This document shows positions 9,079-19,238 of a stretch of DNA of 64,000 nt, piece after piece; position 1 is the stretch's first letter, and each line of letters opens with the position of its first letter. The notes beneath the pieces are model-generated. The model searched no databases. It was not told the origin of the DNA and saw nothing but the letters and a program-made list of their open reading frames with translations. The position numbers were made by a program, and so were the translations under genes. Origin of the DNA: Microbacterium sp. LWH7-1.2 (GTDB taxonomy: Bacteria > Actinomycetota > Actinomycetes > Actinomycetales > Microbacteriaceae); contig NZ_CP151637.1 in the NCBI RefSeq assembly GCF_038397755.1, forward strand, positions 3,224,001-3,288,000, in the 5' to 3' direction.

Positions 9079-9145
9079 CGCTCGCACCCTGTGGTCCGCA
9101 TATTGCTCTCCTCGTTCTCGATAGGATCGTTCCTAGCAAGTGGAA

Positions 9146-9167
9146 CATTATCACGATGAGAATAATG
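9146..9167. promoter_or_regulatory. Inverted repeat in exporter/regulator divergent promoter
   Basis: CATTAT-N10-ATAATG lies in an unusually AT-rich patch 15 nt before the regulator start codon. It is placed to control both the regulator and the divergent exporter operon. It is a candidate operator for the adjacent winged-helix protein; this is inference from position and symmetry. Confidence 0.45.
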
Positions 9168-9181
9168 GATCGGAGCCCGAC

Positions 9182-9727
9182 GTGAACGACTCCTCGATCG
9201 CCGACGTCGTCCTGCATCCCGTGCGCCTGCGGATCGTCCAGCAGTTCGGCGGGAGGAGCCTGACGACGGCGCAGCTGCGCGCGTTGCTGCCCGACGTGAC
9301 GCAGGCGACGCTGTACCGGCACGTCGCCACCCTCGTGGATGCCGACATCCTCACGATCGTCGAGGAGCGACGGGTCCGCGGCGCAGTGGAACGCACGCTG
9401 GCCCTCGGAAACCGGATGGCTCACGTGGACCACGGCGAGCTGCGCGCGATGAGCGACGCGCAGCTGCGCTCGGCGATGCTCGCGTTCCTCGGGTCGGTCG
9501 CGGCGGATTTCGATCGGTTCCTCGACGGCGACGACTCGGGACTGCGCGATTTCGTCGGATTCGGGCGCGTCCCGCTGTACGTCGGCGCGGCGGACCTCGC
9601 CGCGATCCAGTCGGCGCTGTCGGAGCTTCTCGGCCCCTATCTGTCCGATCGCGGCGGCGATCGTCGGCGCGTCAGCTTCGCGACGCTCCTGGTCCCGGAG
9701 GTCGACCCTCCCTCACCGAACGGCTGA
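9182..9727 (+). CDS. Winged-helix (ArsR-like HTH) transcriptional regulator
   Basis: A 181-aa DNA-binding protein. The N-terminal 75 residues form an ArsR-type winged helix (VVLHPVRLRIVQQF, then LTTAQLRALLPDVTQATLYRHVATLVDADIL, with the recognition helix around TQATLYRHV). The C-terminal part is a helical effector or dimer domain without metal-binding cysteines. GTG 9182 has GGAG 6 nt upstream; an in-frame GTG at 9140 is less likely. It is divergent from the ABC exporter, a typical layout for a local repressor of efflux genes. The ligand is unknown. Confidence 0.85.
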   Translation: MNDSSIADVVLHPVRLRIVQQFGGRSLTTAQLRALLPDVTQATLYRHVATLVDADILTIVEERRVRGAVERTLALGNRMAHVDHGELRAMSDAQLRSAMLAFLGSVAADFDRFLDGDDSGLRDFVGFGRVPLYVGAADLAAIQSALSELLGPYLSDRGGDRRRVSFATLLVPEVDPPSPNG

Positions 9728-9760
9728 GCGGGGCCCTCCCGGTGCTGGACCGGGCCGGGC

Positions 9761-10726
9761 TCAGTGGCCGGGCGCGTCGACCACCGGGGTGCCGTGGGTG
9801 TGGAAGGTCTCGATCGTCTTCATGCCCCAGGCCTGGCCCTTGCGGCGCTCGGCCTCCGTCCATTCCACGACGGGCTGATCGGGGTCCAGCAGGAGTCGGG
9901 CGCCGGCGTTGGCGAACTCGATGCGGTTTCCCCCGGGCTCCCAGACGTAGAGGAAGAACGTCTGGTTGATCGCGTGCTTGTGGGGGCCGGACTCGATGTG
10001 GATGCCGTTCTCGAGGAAGATGTCGGCGGCCTTGAGGATGTCCTCGCGCGTGTCGGGGGCGAACGCGATGTGGTGAAGGCGGTTGCCGTGCTTGGTCCAG
10101 TCGTCGGAGTAGACCACGTCGTACGACTTCAGCGAGAAGTGGAACCACCACGCGGCGAACTTGCCGCTGTCGAGTCGGATGCGCTCCGACTCCCGCATCC
10201 CCAGCGCGTCCCGCAGGAACGCGCCGTTCGCCTCGACGTCCTTGGCGAGGTAGTTGATGTGGTCGAGCCGACGCGCGTTGACCCCCCGGCCCGGGAAGCG
10301 GGAGGCCTGGTTCTTCAGGGCCGGCCGGTCGTCGTCGCCGGCCTCGTACCGCTCGGCTTCGTAGAAGATCCCCATCGCGTGCCCGTCGGGGTCGGCGAAC
10401 TCGTAGGTGGGCCCGCAGCCGACGTCGCCATCGGTCCACCCGACGCCGAGCCCGGTCGCCTCGATCGCCGCGACCCGCCGCTCCAGCGCCTGCGGCGATG
10501 AGGCCCGGAATGACGTGCGACCCACGCCCGCAGCATCCGATGCCGTCAGCTTGATCGTGTACAGCTGGTACTCGTCCCACGTGCGCAGGTACACCGAGTC
10601 GCCGTCCTCGGCGACCACGCGCATCGCGAGCAGGTCCTCGAAGAACCAGCGGCTCTGGGTCGGAGTCGGCGTCAGCAGCTCGACGTGGGCGAGGTGGGCG
10701 ACGTCGAACGACGTGTCGGCGGTCAT
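9761..10726 (-). CDS. Type I (VOC-fold) extradiol ring-cleavage dioxygenase
   Basis: Fe(II) or Mn(II) dioxygenase cleaving a catecholic ring next to the hydroxyls. The 321 aa form two vicinal-oxygen-chelate repeats; the metal triad is H156 (RLDHINYL), one of H218/H219 (LHHIAF) and E270 (NRIEF), closest by eye to homoprotocatechuate 2,3-dioxygenase. The second-sphere acid-base His of that enzyme appears replaced by Tyr (KSYDVV), an alignment-by-eye inference. It is last in a minus-strand operon after galB-, galC- and galD-like genes, 22 nt from the latter, so the expected substrate is gallate, 3-O-methylgallate or a related trihydroxy/methoxy acid, although known gallate dioxygenases belong to the unrelated LigB superfamily. 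Confidence 0.85.
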   Translation of the reverse strand: MTADTSFDVAHLAHVELLTPTPTQSRWFFEDLLAMRVVAEDGDSVYLRTWDEYQLYTIKLTASDAAGVGRTSFRASSPQALERRVAAIEATGLGVGWTDGDVGCGPTYEFADPDGHAMGIFYEAERYEAGDDDRPALKNQASRFPGRGVNARRLDHINYLAKDVEANGAFLRDALGMRESERIRLDSGKFAAWWFHFSLKSYDVVYSDDWTKHGNRLHHIAFAPDTREDILKAADIFLENGIHIESGPHKHAINQTFFLYVWEPGGNRIEFANAGARLLLDPDQPVVEWTEAERRKGQAWGMKTIETFHTHGTPVVDAPGH

Positions 10727-10748
10727 GGTGCGTCCTCTCTGACGGGGT

Positions 10749-11828
10749 TCATCGGCGCGGCCGGGGAAAGACCGTGCCGTCGAAGAGCTTGCGGGCCGTG
10801 CGCAGCGAGAACGAGGTCGCGCGCCAGGCCCCGGCGTCGTCTTGCGTGACGTGCACGCGGGAGGGGAAGGTGCCGCTCGGGTGCTCGATGGCGGTGTCCT
10901 CAGCGCCGAGCGGGCCGGCCATATCGGAGCCGACGGCGCCGGGGATCCGGAGGGCGGCGGCGACGGATGCTGCCATCAGCACGCCGATCGCCGTGTGCAC
11001 GCGCGCCGGGATGAACGCGCGGGTCGAGATCGCGCCGCCCGCGCGCGGCGGCGAGAGGAGGATCATCTTCGGCACCGTCTGCGCCGACACGTCGCCGAGC
11101 CCCATGAGGGGGCCGGCGGCGAGCCGGAGACGCTCGATGCGCGTGGCAAGGCCGGCGTCGGCCTCGAGTGCTGTGGCCGACTCCGTGCCGTCGACGCCGA
11201 GCTGATCCGCCCGCAGCAGCACGACCGGCATCCCGTTGTCGATGAGTGTCGCGGTGACGCCGTCGAGGTCGTCGGCGGGGTTCCCGGTCGGCAGCAGCGC
11301 CTTGTCGGGGCCGCCCCCGACCTCCAGCTCGATGGCGGATGCCGTGCCCGGGACGCCGTCGATGGCGGCATCGCCGTCGTAGTCGGGGCGGCCGTCTGCC
11401 GTCGTGAAGACGGCGGTCGCGGCATCCCCCGTGTTGAGGAGCCGGATGCGCACCGTGGTGCGTGAGCCGGTCGCAGGGACGACGCCCCGTTCGAGGGCGA
11501 ACGGCCCGATGCCGGCGAGCAGGTTGCCGCAGGTCTGCGCGTCGCTCACCGTCGCCGTGTCGACCCCGATCTGCAGAAACAGGTAGTCGACGTCGACGCC
11601 CTCGGCGCCCGACGGCGAGACGATCGCCACCTTGCTCGTGAGCGGGTGCGCGCCGCCGATGCCGTCGATCTGGCGGGGATCGGGTGAGCCCATGATCCGC
11701 AGCAGCAGGTCGTCGCGTTCGGCCGGGTCATCCGGCAGGTCCGACGCGAGGAAGTAGGCGCCCTTCGACGTGCCGCCCCGCATGAGCATGCAGCGGATGC
11801 CGCCCTCTACCGGGTCAGTCGCGCCCAT
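10749..11828 (-). CDS. galD: 4-Oxalomesaconate tautomerase (PrpF/GalD family)
   Basis: Isomerase of the PrpF superfamily (359 aa), diaminopimelate-epimerase-like fold. In gallate catabolism GalD converts the keto and enol tautomers of 4-oxalomesaconate. Family marks are MRGGTSKG at 16-23, TSKVAIV at 64-70 and QTCGNLLAGIGPFA around C100. Neighbours encode the next two steps (GalB hydratase, GalC aldolase), which favours GalD over the 2-methylaconitate isomerase PrpF; no prpC or acnD is nearby. Its ATG overlaps the upstream aldolase gene by 14 nt. Confidence 0.87.
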   Translation of the reverse strand: MGATDPVEGGIRCMLMRGGTSKGAYFLASDLPDDPAERDDLLLRIMGSPDPRQIDGIGGAHPLTSKVAIVSPSGAEGVDVDYLFLQIGVDTATVSDAQTCGNLLAGIGPFALERGVVPATGSRTTVRIRLLNTGDAATAVFTTADGRPDYDGDAAIDGVPGTASAIELEVGGGPDKALLPTGNPADDLDGVTATLIDNGMPVVLLRADQLGVDGTESATALEADAGLATRIERLRLAAGPLMGLGDVSAQTVPKMILLSPPRAGGAISTRAFIPARVHTAIGVLMAASVAAALRIPGAVGSDMAGPLGAEDTAIEHPSGTFPSRVHVTQDDAGAWRATSFSLRTARKLFDGTVFPRPRR

Positions 11829-12531
11829 GATCGCGCGCCTCGTACTCGGCCTGTGTGACGTACTCGATGCCGAGCTCGGCGAGCAGGGGTCGAAGCCCCT
11901 TGCGGTCGAGGCTCAGCTCACCGCCCCGGTACGCGAAGCGGTCGGCCTCCTCTTTCGCGATGCGCGCGTCGGCGGCGGCGAGGGCGTCAGCCGCCTCCCG
12001 ACGGGGGACGCACAGCACACCGTCGTCGTCCGCGACGATCACGTCGCCGGGGCGCACCGTGACCGCTCCGACCGTGACCGGCACGTTCACCGACCCGGGC
12101 GTCGCCTTGACGGTGCCCTGAGCGAACACCGCCGCCGACCACACCGGGAAGCCCATCGCGCGCAGCTCCGCGACATCGCGGACTCCCGTCGTCGTGACGA
12201 GCCCGCGCACTCCGCGCGCCTGCAGCGCGGTGGCGAACAGCTCGCCGAACGCGCCGTCGAGCGACGGCGATGTCGTGGTCACCACGAGCACGTCGCCCTC
12301 GCGGCACTGCTCGACGGCCGCGTGGATCATGAGGTTGTCGCCGGGGTGGCTCAGCACCGTGACCGCGGTTCCGGCGACGCGCACGTCGTCCTGGATGGGA
12401 CGGATGCCGGGACCCACGAGTCCCGTGCGACCCATCGCCTCGTGCACCGTCGCGACGCCGTGGGCTCCGAGCGCACGGGCGGTCGCAGCATCCGTCCGCG
12501 CGATGTCGGTGACGATGACGGGCGTGATCAC
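11815..12531 (-). CDS. galC: 4-Carboxy-4-hydroxy-2-oxoadipate aldolase (RraA/HMG aldolase family)
   Basis: Class II pyruvate aldolase of the RraA-like fold (238 aa). It splits 4-carboxy-4-hydroxy-2-oxoadipate into pyruvate and oxaloacetate, ending protocatechuate 4,5-cleavage and gallate pathways. The family signature is present: HPGDNLMIHAAVE at 62-74 and the pyruvate- and metal-binding Arg-Asp at R118-D119 in TTGVRDVAELRAMGFPVW. The GTG start lies 13 nt after the hydratase gene, and the stop overlaps the tautomerase start by 14 nt, so all three are one operon. RraA proper (an RNase E inhibitor) is excluded by the aldolase residues and context. Confidence 0.88.
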   Translation of the reverse strand: MITPVIVTDIARTDAATARALGAHGVATVHEAMGRTGLVGPGIRPIQDDVRVAGTAVTVLSHPGDNLMIHAAVEQCREGDVLVVTTTSPSLDGAFGELFATALQARGVRGLVTTTGVRDVAELRAMGFPVWSAAVFAQGTVKATPGSVNVPVTVGAVTVRPGDVIVADDDGVLCVPRREAADALAAADARIAKEEADRFAYRGGELSLDRKGLRPLLAELGIEYVTQAEYEARDHGRD

Positions 12532-12544
12532 GGACCCACCCCGC

Positions 12545-14850
<2,306 letters not shown>

Positions 14851-14868
14851 ACGCAGGCGCATCCGTTC

Positions 14869-15018
14869 GGGGGCCGCGCCACGCGGGGTGCGTGCGTCGA
14901 TTCCGCGTGTTGCGGCACGTGAGGGCGCCGCTTGCGGGGCCGGCGGGGTCCGAGCCGGCGGGGTTTCGGGGGCCGCGACACGCGGGGTGCGCGCGTCGAT
15001 TCCGCGTGTTGCGGCCCC
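14869..15018. repeat. Two-copy hairpin repeat between convergent genes
   Basis: Two copies of a roughly 46-bp unit start near 14872 and 14971 (offset 99 bp). The second folds into a stem of GGGGCCGCGACACGCGG with CCGCGTGTTGCGGCCCC around a 16-nt loop (one wobble mismatch). It lies between convergent genes and probably acts as a bidirectional terminator. There is no U-tract, as is usual in high-GC actinobacteria. Confidence 0.6.
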
Positions 15019-15028
15019 TGAAGCGGGC

Positions 15029-15814
15029 TCAGGGGGCGGGGTGGTGGCGGTCGGCGACGAGGCGCTCGAACCAGGCGAGCGTCGCGCGGGTCATGTCGGC
15101 GGGCTGCCCGGAGGACTCGAGCGCCGAGAGAGCGGCGCGCACCTCGTGCTCACGGCGGACGGCGTGGGTCGTCGAGCCCTCGACCAGGCGATCGATGAGC
15201 GCGGCGCCCTCGGGACCGAGTTCCTCGGACATCTGAGCGTGCAGCCAGTCCTCGGCGCCCGCGGCCCGCGCCGCGCCGAGTCCTTCGAGCACGAGCGCCG
15301 CGAGACCCTTCATGAACACGCTCCGCAGCAGCCGTAACCGCGCCGCCTCGCCGGCGTCGCCCTCGACGACCTCGACCGGCACCTCGAACGGGCCGACGAG
15401 CGCGGCGAACTCGCGTGCTCCGGGCCCGCTCGCGAGCAGCGGCGTGCGGTGCCCCGCGCGCATCACGGGCGCCAGCACCGCGACATCCGCCATCGCGAGT
15501 CCGCGGTCGGCGGCGAGGCGCGCGATGCGCTGCTTGAGCTCGGGCGCCGCGGTGTTGAGGTCGGCGTAGACCGCGCCCTTCCCGACGTGCGGAAGTGCGT
15601 CACGGGCGACGGATGCTGCGGCGTGGCCTGTCACAAGGCTCAGGGCGACGTCGGCCCCGGCGAGCGCGTCGGCGAGGGAAGAGAACTGCGGCACGTCGGG
15701 ATCGCCCAGCTCGTGGGCGGGGTCGAACCCGCGGACGTCGGCACCGGCATCGGCGAGGCCCCGCGCGTAACGGCGGCCGGCCTCGCCGAGTCCGAGGATC
15801 GCGATCGTCGTCAT
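15029..15814 (-). CDS. NAD(P)-dependent beta-hydroxyacid dehydrogenase-like protein (DUF1932 type)
   Basis: A 261-aa oxidoreductase. The N-terminal Rossmann domain has ILGLGEAG at 5-12. A C-terminal all-helical domain (LLRSVFMKGLAALVLEGLGAARAAG) resembles the DUF1932 or 6-phosphogluconate-dehydrogenase-like C-domain. The conserved catalytic Lys of the beta-hydroxyacid dehydrogenase family is probably the Lys in SVFMKG. Substrate unknown; the location next to gallate and demethylase genes suggests a hydroxy- or oxo-acid from aromatic catabolism. ATG 15814 is leaderless (TAGGGT 7 nt upstream); the open frame beyond it is not conserved-looking. It lies 10 nt downstream of an IclR gene on the same strand. 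Confidence 0.8.
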   Translation of the reverse strand: MTTIAILGLGEAGRRYARGLADAGADVRGFDPAHELGDPDVPQFSSLADALAGADVALSLVTGHAAASVARDALPHVGKGAVYADLNTAAPELKQRIARLAADRGLAMADVAVLAPVMRAGHRTPLLASGPGAREFAALVGPFEVPVEVVEGDAGEAARLRLLRSVFMKGLAALVLEGLGAARAAGAEDWLHAQMSEELGPEGAALIDRLVEGSTTHAVRREHEVRAALSALESSGQPADMTRATLAWFERLVADRHHPAP

Positions 15815-15824
15815 GGCCGAAACC

Positions 15825-16721
15825 CTAGAGCACGGCGCGGGGACCGGAGGAGGGAAGGGAGCCGGCATCGTGCGGGTCGGTGTCGAGGCTCTCGAGGTAC
15901 TCGATCGACCGGCGTGAACCGCTCACGAGCGAGCGGATGCCGTGGGTGCGCTCGTCGACGTCGGGCCGGTACGCGACCGCGAGGTCGTGCGCGATGCCGG
16001 CGGCCGCACGGCGCAGCAGCTCGACGTAGCCGTGAGGTGAGACGCCGTCATTCGGCACCACCACGCCGATCGCGGCGTACACGGTCCCACCCGGGCCCAT
16101 CACGGGCACGGCGATGCCGCGCGATTCGGGATGGATCGCCCCCTCGGTCACGGCATACCCCTCCTCGCGCACGCGTCGCAGCTCGTCACGAAGCTCCGCC
16201 CCCGTGTGGATGGTCCGATTGGTGTAGGTCCGCAGCCCGTGCGCGACGACCTCGCTCACGAGCGCCGCATCCGCATGAGCCAGCAGCACCAACCCGCTCG
16301 ACGAGGCGTACAGCGGGATGCGGCCGCCGATGAGCGTCGCGTTCACGACGGCTTCGCGGGTCGACATCCGGTCGATGAAGAGCACGTCGCGCCCGCTCAG
16401 CACCCCGAGCTGGGTGTGCTGGCGCACCCGCTCGTGCACCGCCCCGAGCCACGGTCGCGCGATCTCGCGCAGCCCCACCGCGCCGGGCGTGCGGCTGGCG
16501 AACTCCCACAGCCGCACGCCGAGGCGGTACGTGCGATCCGGGAGGCGCTCGAGCAGGCCCTCGCGCTCGAGCTCGGCGATCAGGCGGTGCGCCGTCGAGC
16601 GCGGCACATCGGCGGCGTCGGCGATCTCGCTGAGCGTCAGGAACGGATGCCACGCATCGAAGCTCTCGAGCACGCGCAGGTGCCGGTGAAGCACCGACTC
16701 GCCCGCAGATCCTCGTGCCAC
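15825..16721 (-). CDS. IclR-family transcriptional regulator (O-demethylase cluster)
   Basis: A 298-aa regulator: N-terminal winged helix (about residues 8-70, with VPRSTAHRLIAELEREGLLER) and a C-terminal effector domain around 85-255 including the GIAVPVMGP segment typical of IclR proteins. A polar 40-residue tail extends past the usual end. GTG 16721 has GAGGAGG upstream. It sits between the dehydrogenase and O-demethylase 2 on the same strand. An IclR-like inverted repeat (TTTCC-N7-GGAAA) precedes demethylase 2, so that gene is a likely target. The effector is probably an aromatic acid. Confidence 0.88.
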   Translation of the reverse strand: MARGSAGESVLHRHLRVLESFDAWHPFLTLSEIADAADVPRSTAHRLIAELEREGLLERLPDRTYRLGVRLWEFASRTPGAVGLREIARPWLGAVHERVRQHTQLGVLSGRDVLFIDRMSTREAVVNATLIGGRIPLYASSSGLVLLAHADAALVSEVVAHGLRTYTNRTIHTGAELRDELRRVREEGYAVTEGAIHPESRGIAVPVMGPGGTVYAAIGVVVPNDGVSPHGYVELLRRAAAGIAHDLAVAYRPDVDERTHGIRSLVSGSRRSIEYLESLDTDPHDAGSLPSSGPRAVL

Positions 16722-16770
16722 GACATCCTCCTCGACGCCGCCATGCTAACCCCGCTCCGGCGTCGTGGTT

Positions 16771-16794
16771 CCGCTCAGCGGAAGCCGGGCTTCC
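16771..16794. terminator. Candidate hairpin after O-demethylase 2
   Basis: Two short adjacent dyads, CCGCT-C-AGCGG (16771-16781) and GGAAGCC-G-GGCTTCC (16780-16794), lie just past the demethylase 2 stop and before the IclR start on the same strand. They could terminate or attenuate transcription; no T-run follows. Confidence 0.35.
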
Positions 16795-16810
16795 CAGCCA
16801 TGAGCGCGGC

Positions 16811-18205
16811 TCATGTGTTCTGGCGGTACACCGTCCGGGCGAAGTCGTGGTACGGCGCCGGCGCGACGGTCGCGCGGATGCGCACCTGCCGGTGCGCCGC
16901 CTCCACGGAGTCCTTCTTCGAGATGGGGTCCTCACCCCACACGACCTCGACCTCGTCCCCGTCACGGATGCCGGCGTCCAGGGTCGCCAGCGACATGTAG
17001 AGCTGGTCGTACGCCACGTACCCGGCATCCGTCGAGATCCCGACGCGCTCGCCGTCCTTCCGGATCTCGTCCATCTGGTAGAGCCCGTACCGCGCCTTCG
17101 GGAAGTCGAGGTACTTCGCGGGCGTCCCCGGCTCGAGCTGCGAGCGCACGACGGCCGCGACGTCGTCGGCGTTCCAGATCAGCGTGACCTTGCGGCGCCG
17201 CGGGTTCTCGGCGTGCCTCTCGAGCGCCTCGCGCCCGTGGAAGTCGTGGTCGAAGCGCACCGAGCGGCCGAGGCCGATGTCGAACGGCGTCATGTAGTAG
17301 TCGTGGATGTCGGTCGAGTACAGCGATCCACCCACCGAGCCGATGCGCGCGGCGGGGAGCCACTCGCGGTACTCGGCGAAGTCGTCGTCGAAGACGGCGG
17401 GGAACGGTGTCGGCACCCAGCCCGACTCGAGCGGCGACGACGAGTACGCCTTGGCGCCGACGCGGCGGATGCCGTGCTCGTCGCCGGCCTCCATGAGCGC
17501 GTTGAGCACGACCTCGTTGTCCTCCCACGGCCCGTAGAACTCGAAGCCGGGCTGTCCGGCCATGCCGTGGCGCAGCGCTTTGACCGGGCGTCCCGCGATC
17601 TCCACGTCGCCGATGTGGAAGAACTTGATCTCGGGCGCCGGCCCGCCGAACACCTTCTCCATGACGAGGTCGGCGTGCGGTCCCTGCAGCTCGTAGCGGT
17701 AGAACGTGGGCGGGCCCTGCCGCATGTGCGAGTTCGCCTCGAGCCGGTAGCGCACGTCCTTTCCGTCCGACTGCGCCTTCTCGATGTTGAAGCGCACCCA
17801 GTCGATGAGGATGTGGTGCCCGATCAGCACGAGGCCCTCGGGACCCTCGGCGTTGTAGAACAGGATGCCGTCGCCGATGAGGTAGCCGTCCTGGTTCACC
17901 GAGATCAGCTGCTTCGCGACGCCCGGGCGGAAGGTCGTGAACGTGTTCGGCGAGATCGAGCTCAGGAGCGGGATCAGATCGTCGCCGTCGAGGAACAGCT
18001 GCGTCATGTGGTGCGACTGGTCCATGAGCGCCACGGACGTGTTCCACGCGCGCTGCTCGTCGCGCCAGTTGGTGAATTCCGGCGCCACGGGGAACGTGAA
18101 CGCCGGCCAGTTCTGGTTGCGCAGCAGCTCGACGGGGCTGCCGGCCCGGTCGATCGCCTGAGCGAGGGACTCGGCCGTCGTGTCGGTCGTCGTCGTGGTG
18201 ATCAT
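16811..18205 (-). CDS. THF-dependent aryl-methyl-ether O-demethylase 2 (LigM/DesA-like, divergent)
   Basis: A 464-aa GcvT/AMT-fold protein related to O-demethylases 1 and 3 but clearly diverged, for example RNQNWPAFTFPVAPEFTNWRDEQ at the N-terminus and KALRHGMAGQPGFEFYGPW mid-protein. A different methoxy-aromatic substrate is likely (syringate versus vanillate or 3-O-methylgallate). ATG 18205 follows GGAGG with good spacing. The first 10 residues are a Thr run. It is divergent from the branched-chain-type ABC importer and lies next to an IclR regulator. The reaction follows the family; substrate preference is inference. Confidence 0.83.
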   Translation of the reverse strand: MITTTTTDTTAESLAQAIDRAGSPVELLRNQNWPAFTFPVAPEFTNWRDEQRAWNTSVALMDQSHHMTQLFLDGDDLIPLLSSISPNTFTTFRPGVAKQLISVNQDGYLIGDGILFYNAEGPEGLVLIGHHILIDWVRFNIEKAQSDGKDVRYRLEANSHMRQGPPTFYRYELQGPHADLVMEKVFGGPAPEIKFFHIGDVEIAGRPVKALRHGMAGQPGFEFYGPWEDNEVVLNALMEAGDEHGIRRVGAKAYSSSPLESGWVPTPFPAVFDDDFAEYREWLPAARIGSVGGSLYSTDIHDYYMTPFDIGLGRSVRFDHDFHGREALERHAENPRRRKVTLIWNADDVAAVVRSQLEPGTPAKYLDFPKARYGLYQMDEIRKDGERVGISTDAGYVAYDQLYMSLATLDAGIRDGDEVEVVWGEDPISKKDSVEAAHRQVRIRATVAPAPYHDFARTVYRQNT

Positions 18206-18276
18206 CGTCGACCCTCCTTCGTGGTTGGGGAAGCTGCGGTCAGCGTAGGAGCGCCGCGGCCCGCCTGGTCGAACCA

Positions 18277-18293
18277 TTTCCATTGGGCGGAAA
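18277..18293. promoter_or_regulatory. TTTCC-N7-GGAAA inverted repeat upstream of O-demethylase 2
   Basis: The dyad with 7-nt spacer sits about 70 bp before the demethylase 2 start. Its geometry matches the dyads before pobA (46381) and pcaH (48168), all next to IclR-family genes. It is a candidate IclR operator. Confidence 0.45.
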
Positions 18294-18366
18294 CGGATGC
18301 TGCGCCCCCGGCGGCCGCGGGCCAGCATCGAGTCGCAACATCACGGTCGGGGAACTTCACACCAAA

Positions 18367-18399
18367 ATCGTTGACAATCCGGCCGCAGATCCGTAGCTT
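18367..18399 (+). promoter_or_regulatory. Promoter of ABC importer operon with overlapping ATCGT-N2-ACAAT operator
   Basis: The -35 TTGACA (18371-18376) and -10 TAGCTT (18394-18399) are separated by 17 bp, about 60 nt before the first ABC gene. The palindrome ATCGTTGACAAT (18367-18378) overlaps the -35, so bound protein would block RNA polymerase. It is related to the sites at 13340 and 24074. Confidence 0.6.
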
Positions 18400-18458
18400 T
18401 CGGAGCAGGGGGAGGACTCGAGTCCCCTGATCGACCGCGACGACGCGAAAGGTGGAGC

Positions 18459-19238
18459 ATGGGTGCTCGGCTCGCAGTCCGGGACGTCAGCCTTCACTTC
18501 GGTGGCGTCAAGGTCCTCGAAGACGTGACCTTCACCGTCGAGGCGGGGCAGATCTTCGGCCTCGTCGGACCGAACGGCGCCGGCAAGACGTCGCTGTTCA
18601 ACTGCGTCAGCGGGCACTACCGACCGAGCGCCGGCTCGATCACGATCGACGACGACGAGGTGCTCGGCTCGGCCCCCGCCTCTCTCGCGCGGAAGGGCGT
18701 GGCGCGCACGTTCCAGCATCCCGCGCTCCAGCTGCGGGAAACGGTGCTCGAGAACGTGCTGCTCGGCGGGCACAGCCGGCTGCCCGGCGGCCCATGGGAA
18801 TGGTCGCTGCGGCTGCCGCGCACGGGGCGATCCGAGAAGGCGCTGCGCGCGGAGGCTCTCGAGCTCCTCGAGGCCCACGGCCTCGGGTGGGCGGCGAAGA
18901 CCCGCGCCGACGAGCTCTCGCACGGACTGCACAAGGGCGTGGAGATCTGCCGGGCCCTGCTCATGAAGCCCCGCCTCCTGCTGCTCGACGAGCCGGCGGC
19001 GGGCCTGCCGCACGCCGAGGTCGAGCAGCTGATCGAGACCGTGCGGCGGGTGCGCGACGATGACATCACCGTCGTGATCGTCGAGCACAACATGGGGCTC
19101 ATCTCGGCCCTCACCGATCGCGTCGTCGTGCTCGACCACGGGCGCAAGCTCATGGAGGGCTCGGCGGCCGAGGCGCAGGCCGATTCCCGGGTCATCGAGG
19201 CGTACCTCGGGAAGGACGCGGTCGATGACGCTGCTTGA
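18459..19238 (+). CDS. Branched-chain-type ABC importer ATPase (LivG-like)
   Basis: First gene of a five-gene HAAT-type importer operon (ATPase, ATPase, permease, permease, binding protein). It has 259 aa: Walker A GPNGAGKTS, Walker B LLLLDEPAAGLP and a LivG-like C-terminus. The ABC signature is degenerate (LSHGLHKGVE in place of LSGGQ), as in many LivG-like subunits. Context within aromatic-acid catabolic genes suggests transport of benzoate-type or methoxybenzoate substrates rather than amino acids. The operon has its own -35/-10 promoter. Confidence 0.92.
   Translation: MGARLAVRDVSLHFGGVKVLEDVTFTVEAGQIFGLVGPNGAGKTSLFNCVSGHYRPSAGSITIDDDEVLGSAPASLARKGVARTFQHPALQLRETVLENVLLGGHSRLPGGPWEWSLRLPRTGRSEKALRAEALELLEAHGLGWAAKTRADELSHGLHKGVEICRALLMKPRLLLLDEPAAGLPHAEVEQLIETVRRVRDDDITVVIVEHNMGLISALTDRVVVLDHGRKLMEGSAAEAQADSRVIEAYLGKDAVDDAA

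Noticed and set aside
10749..11828. Assignment as 2-methylaconitate isomerase PrpF
   Set aside because: No propionate-pathway genes (prpC, acnD) nearby, whereas GalB- and GalC-like partners flank it.
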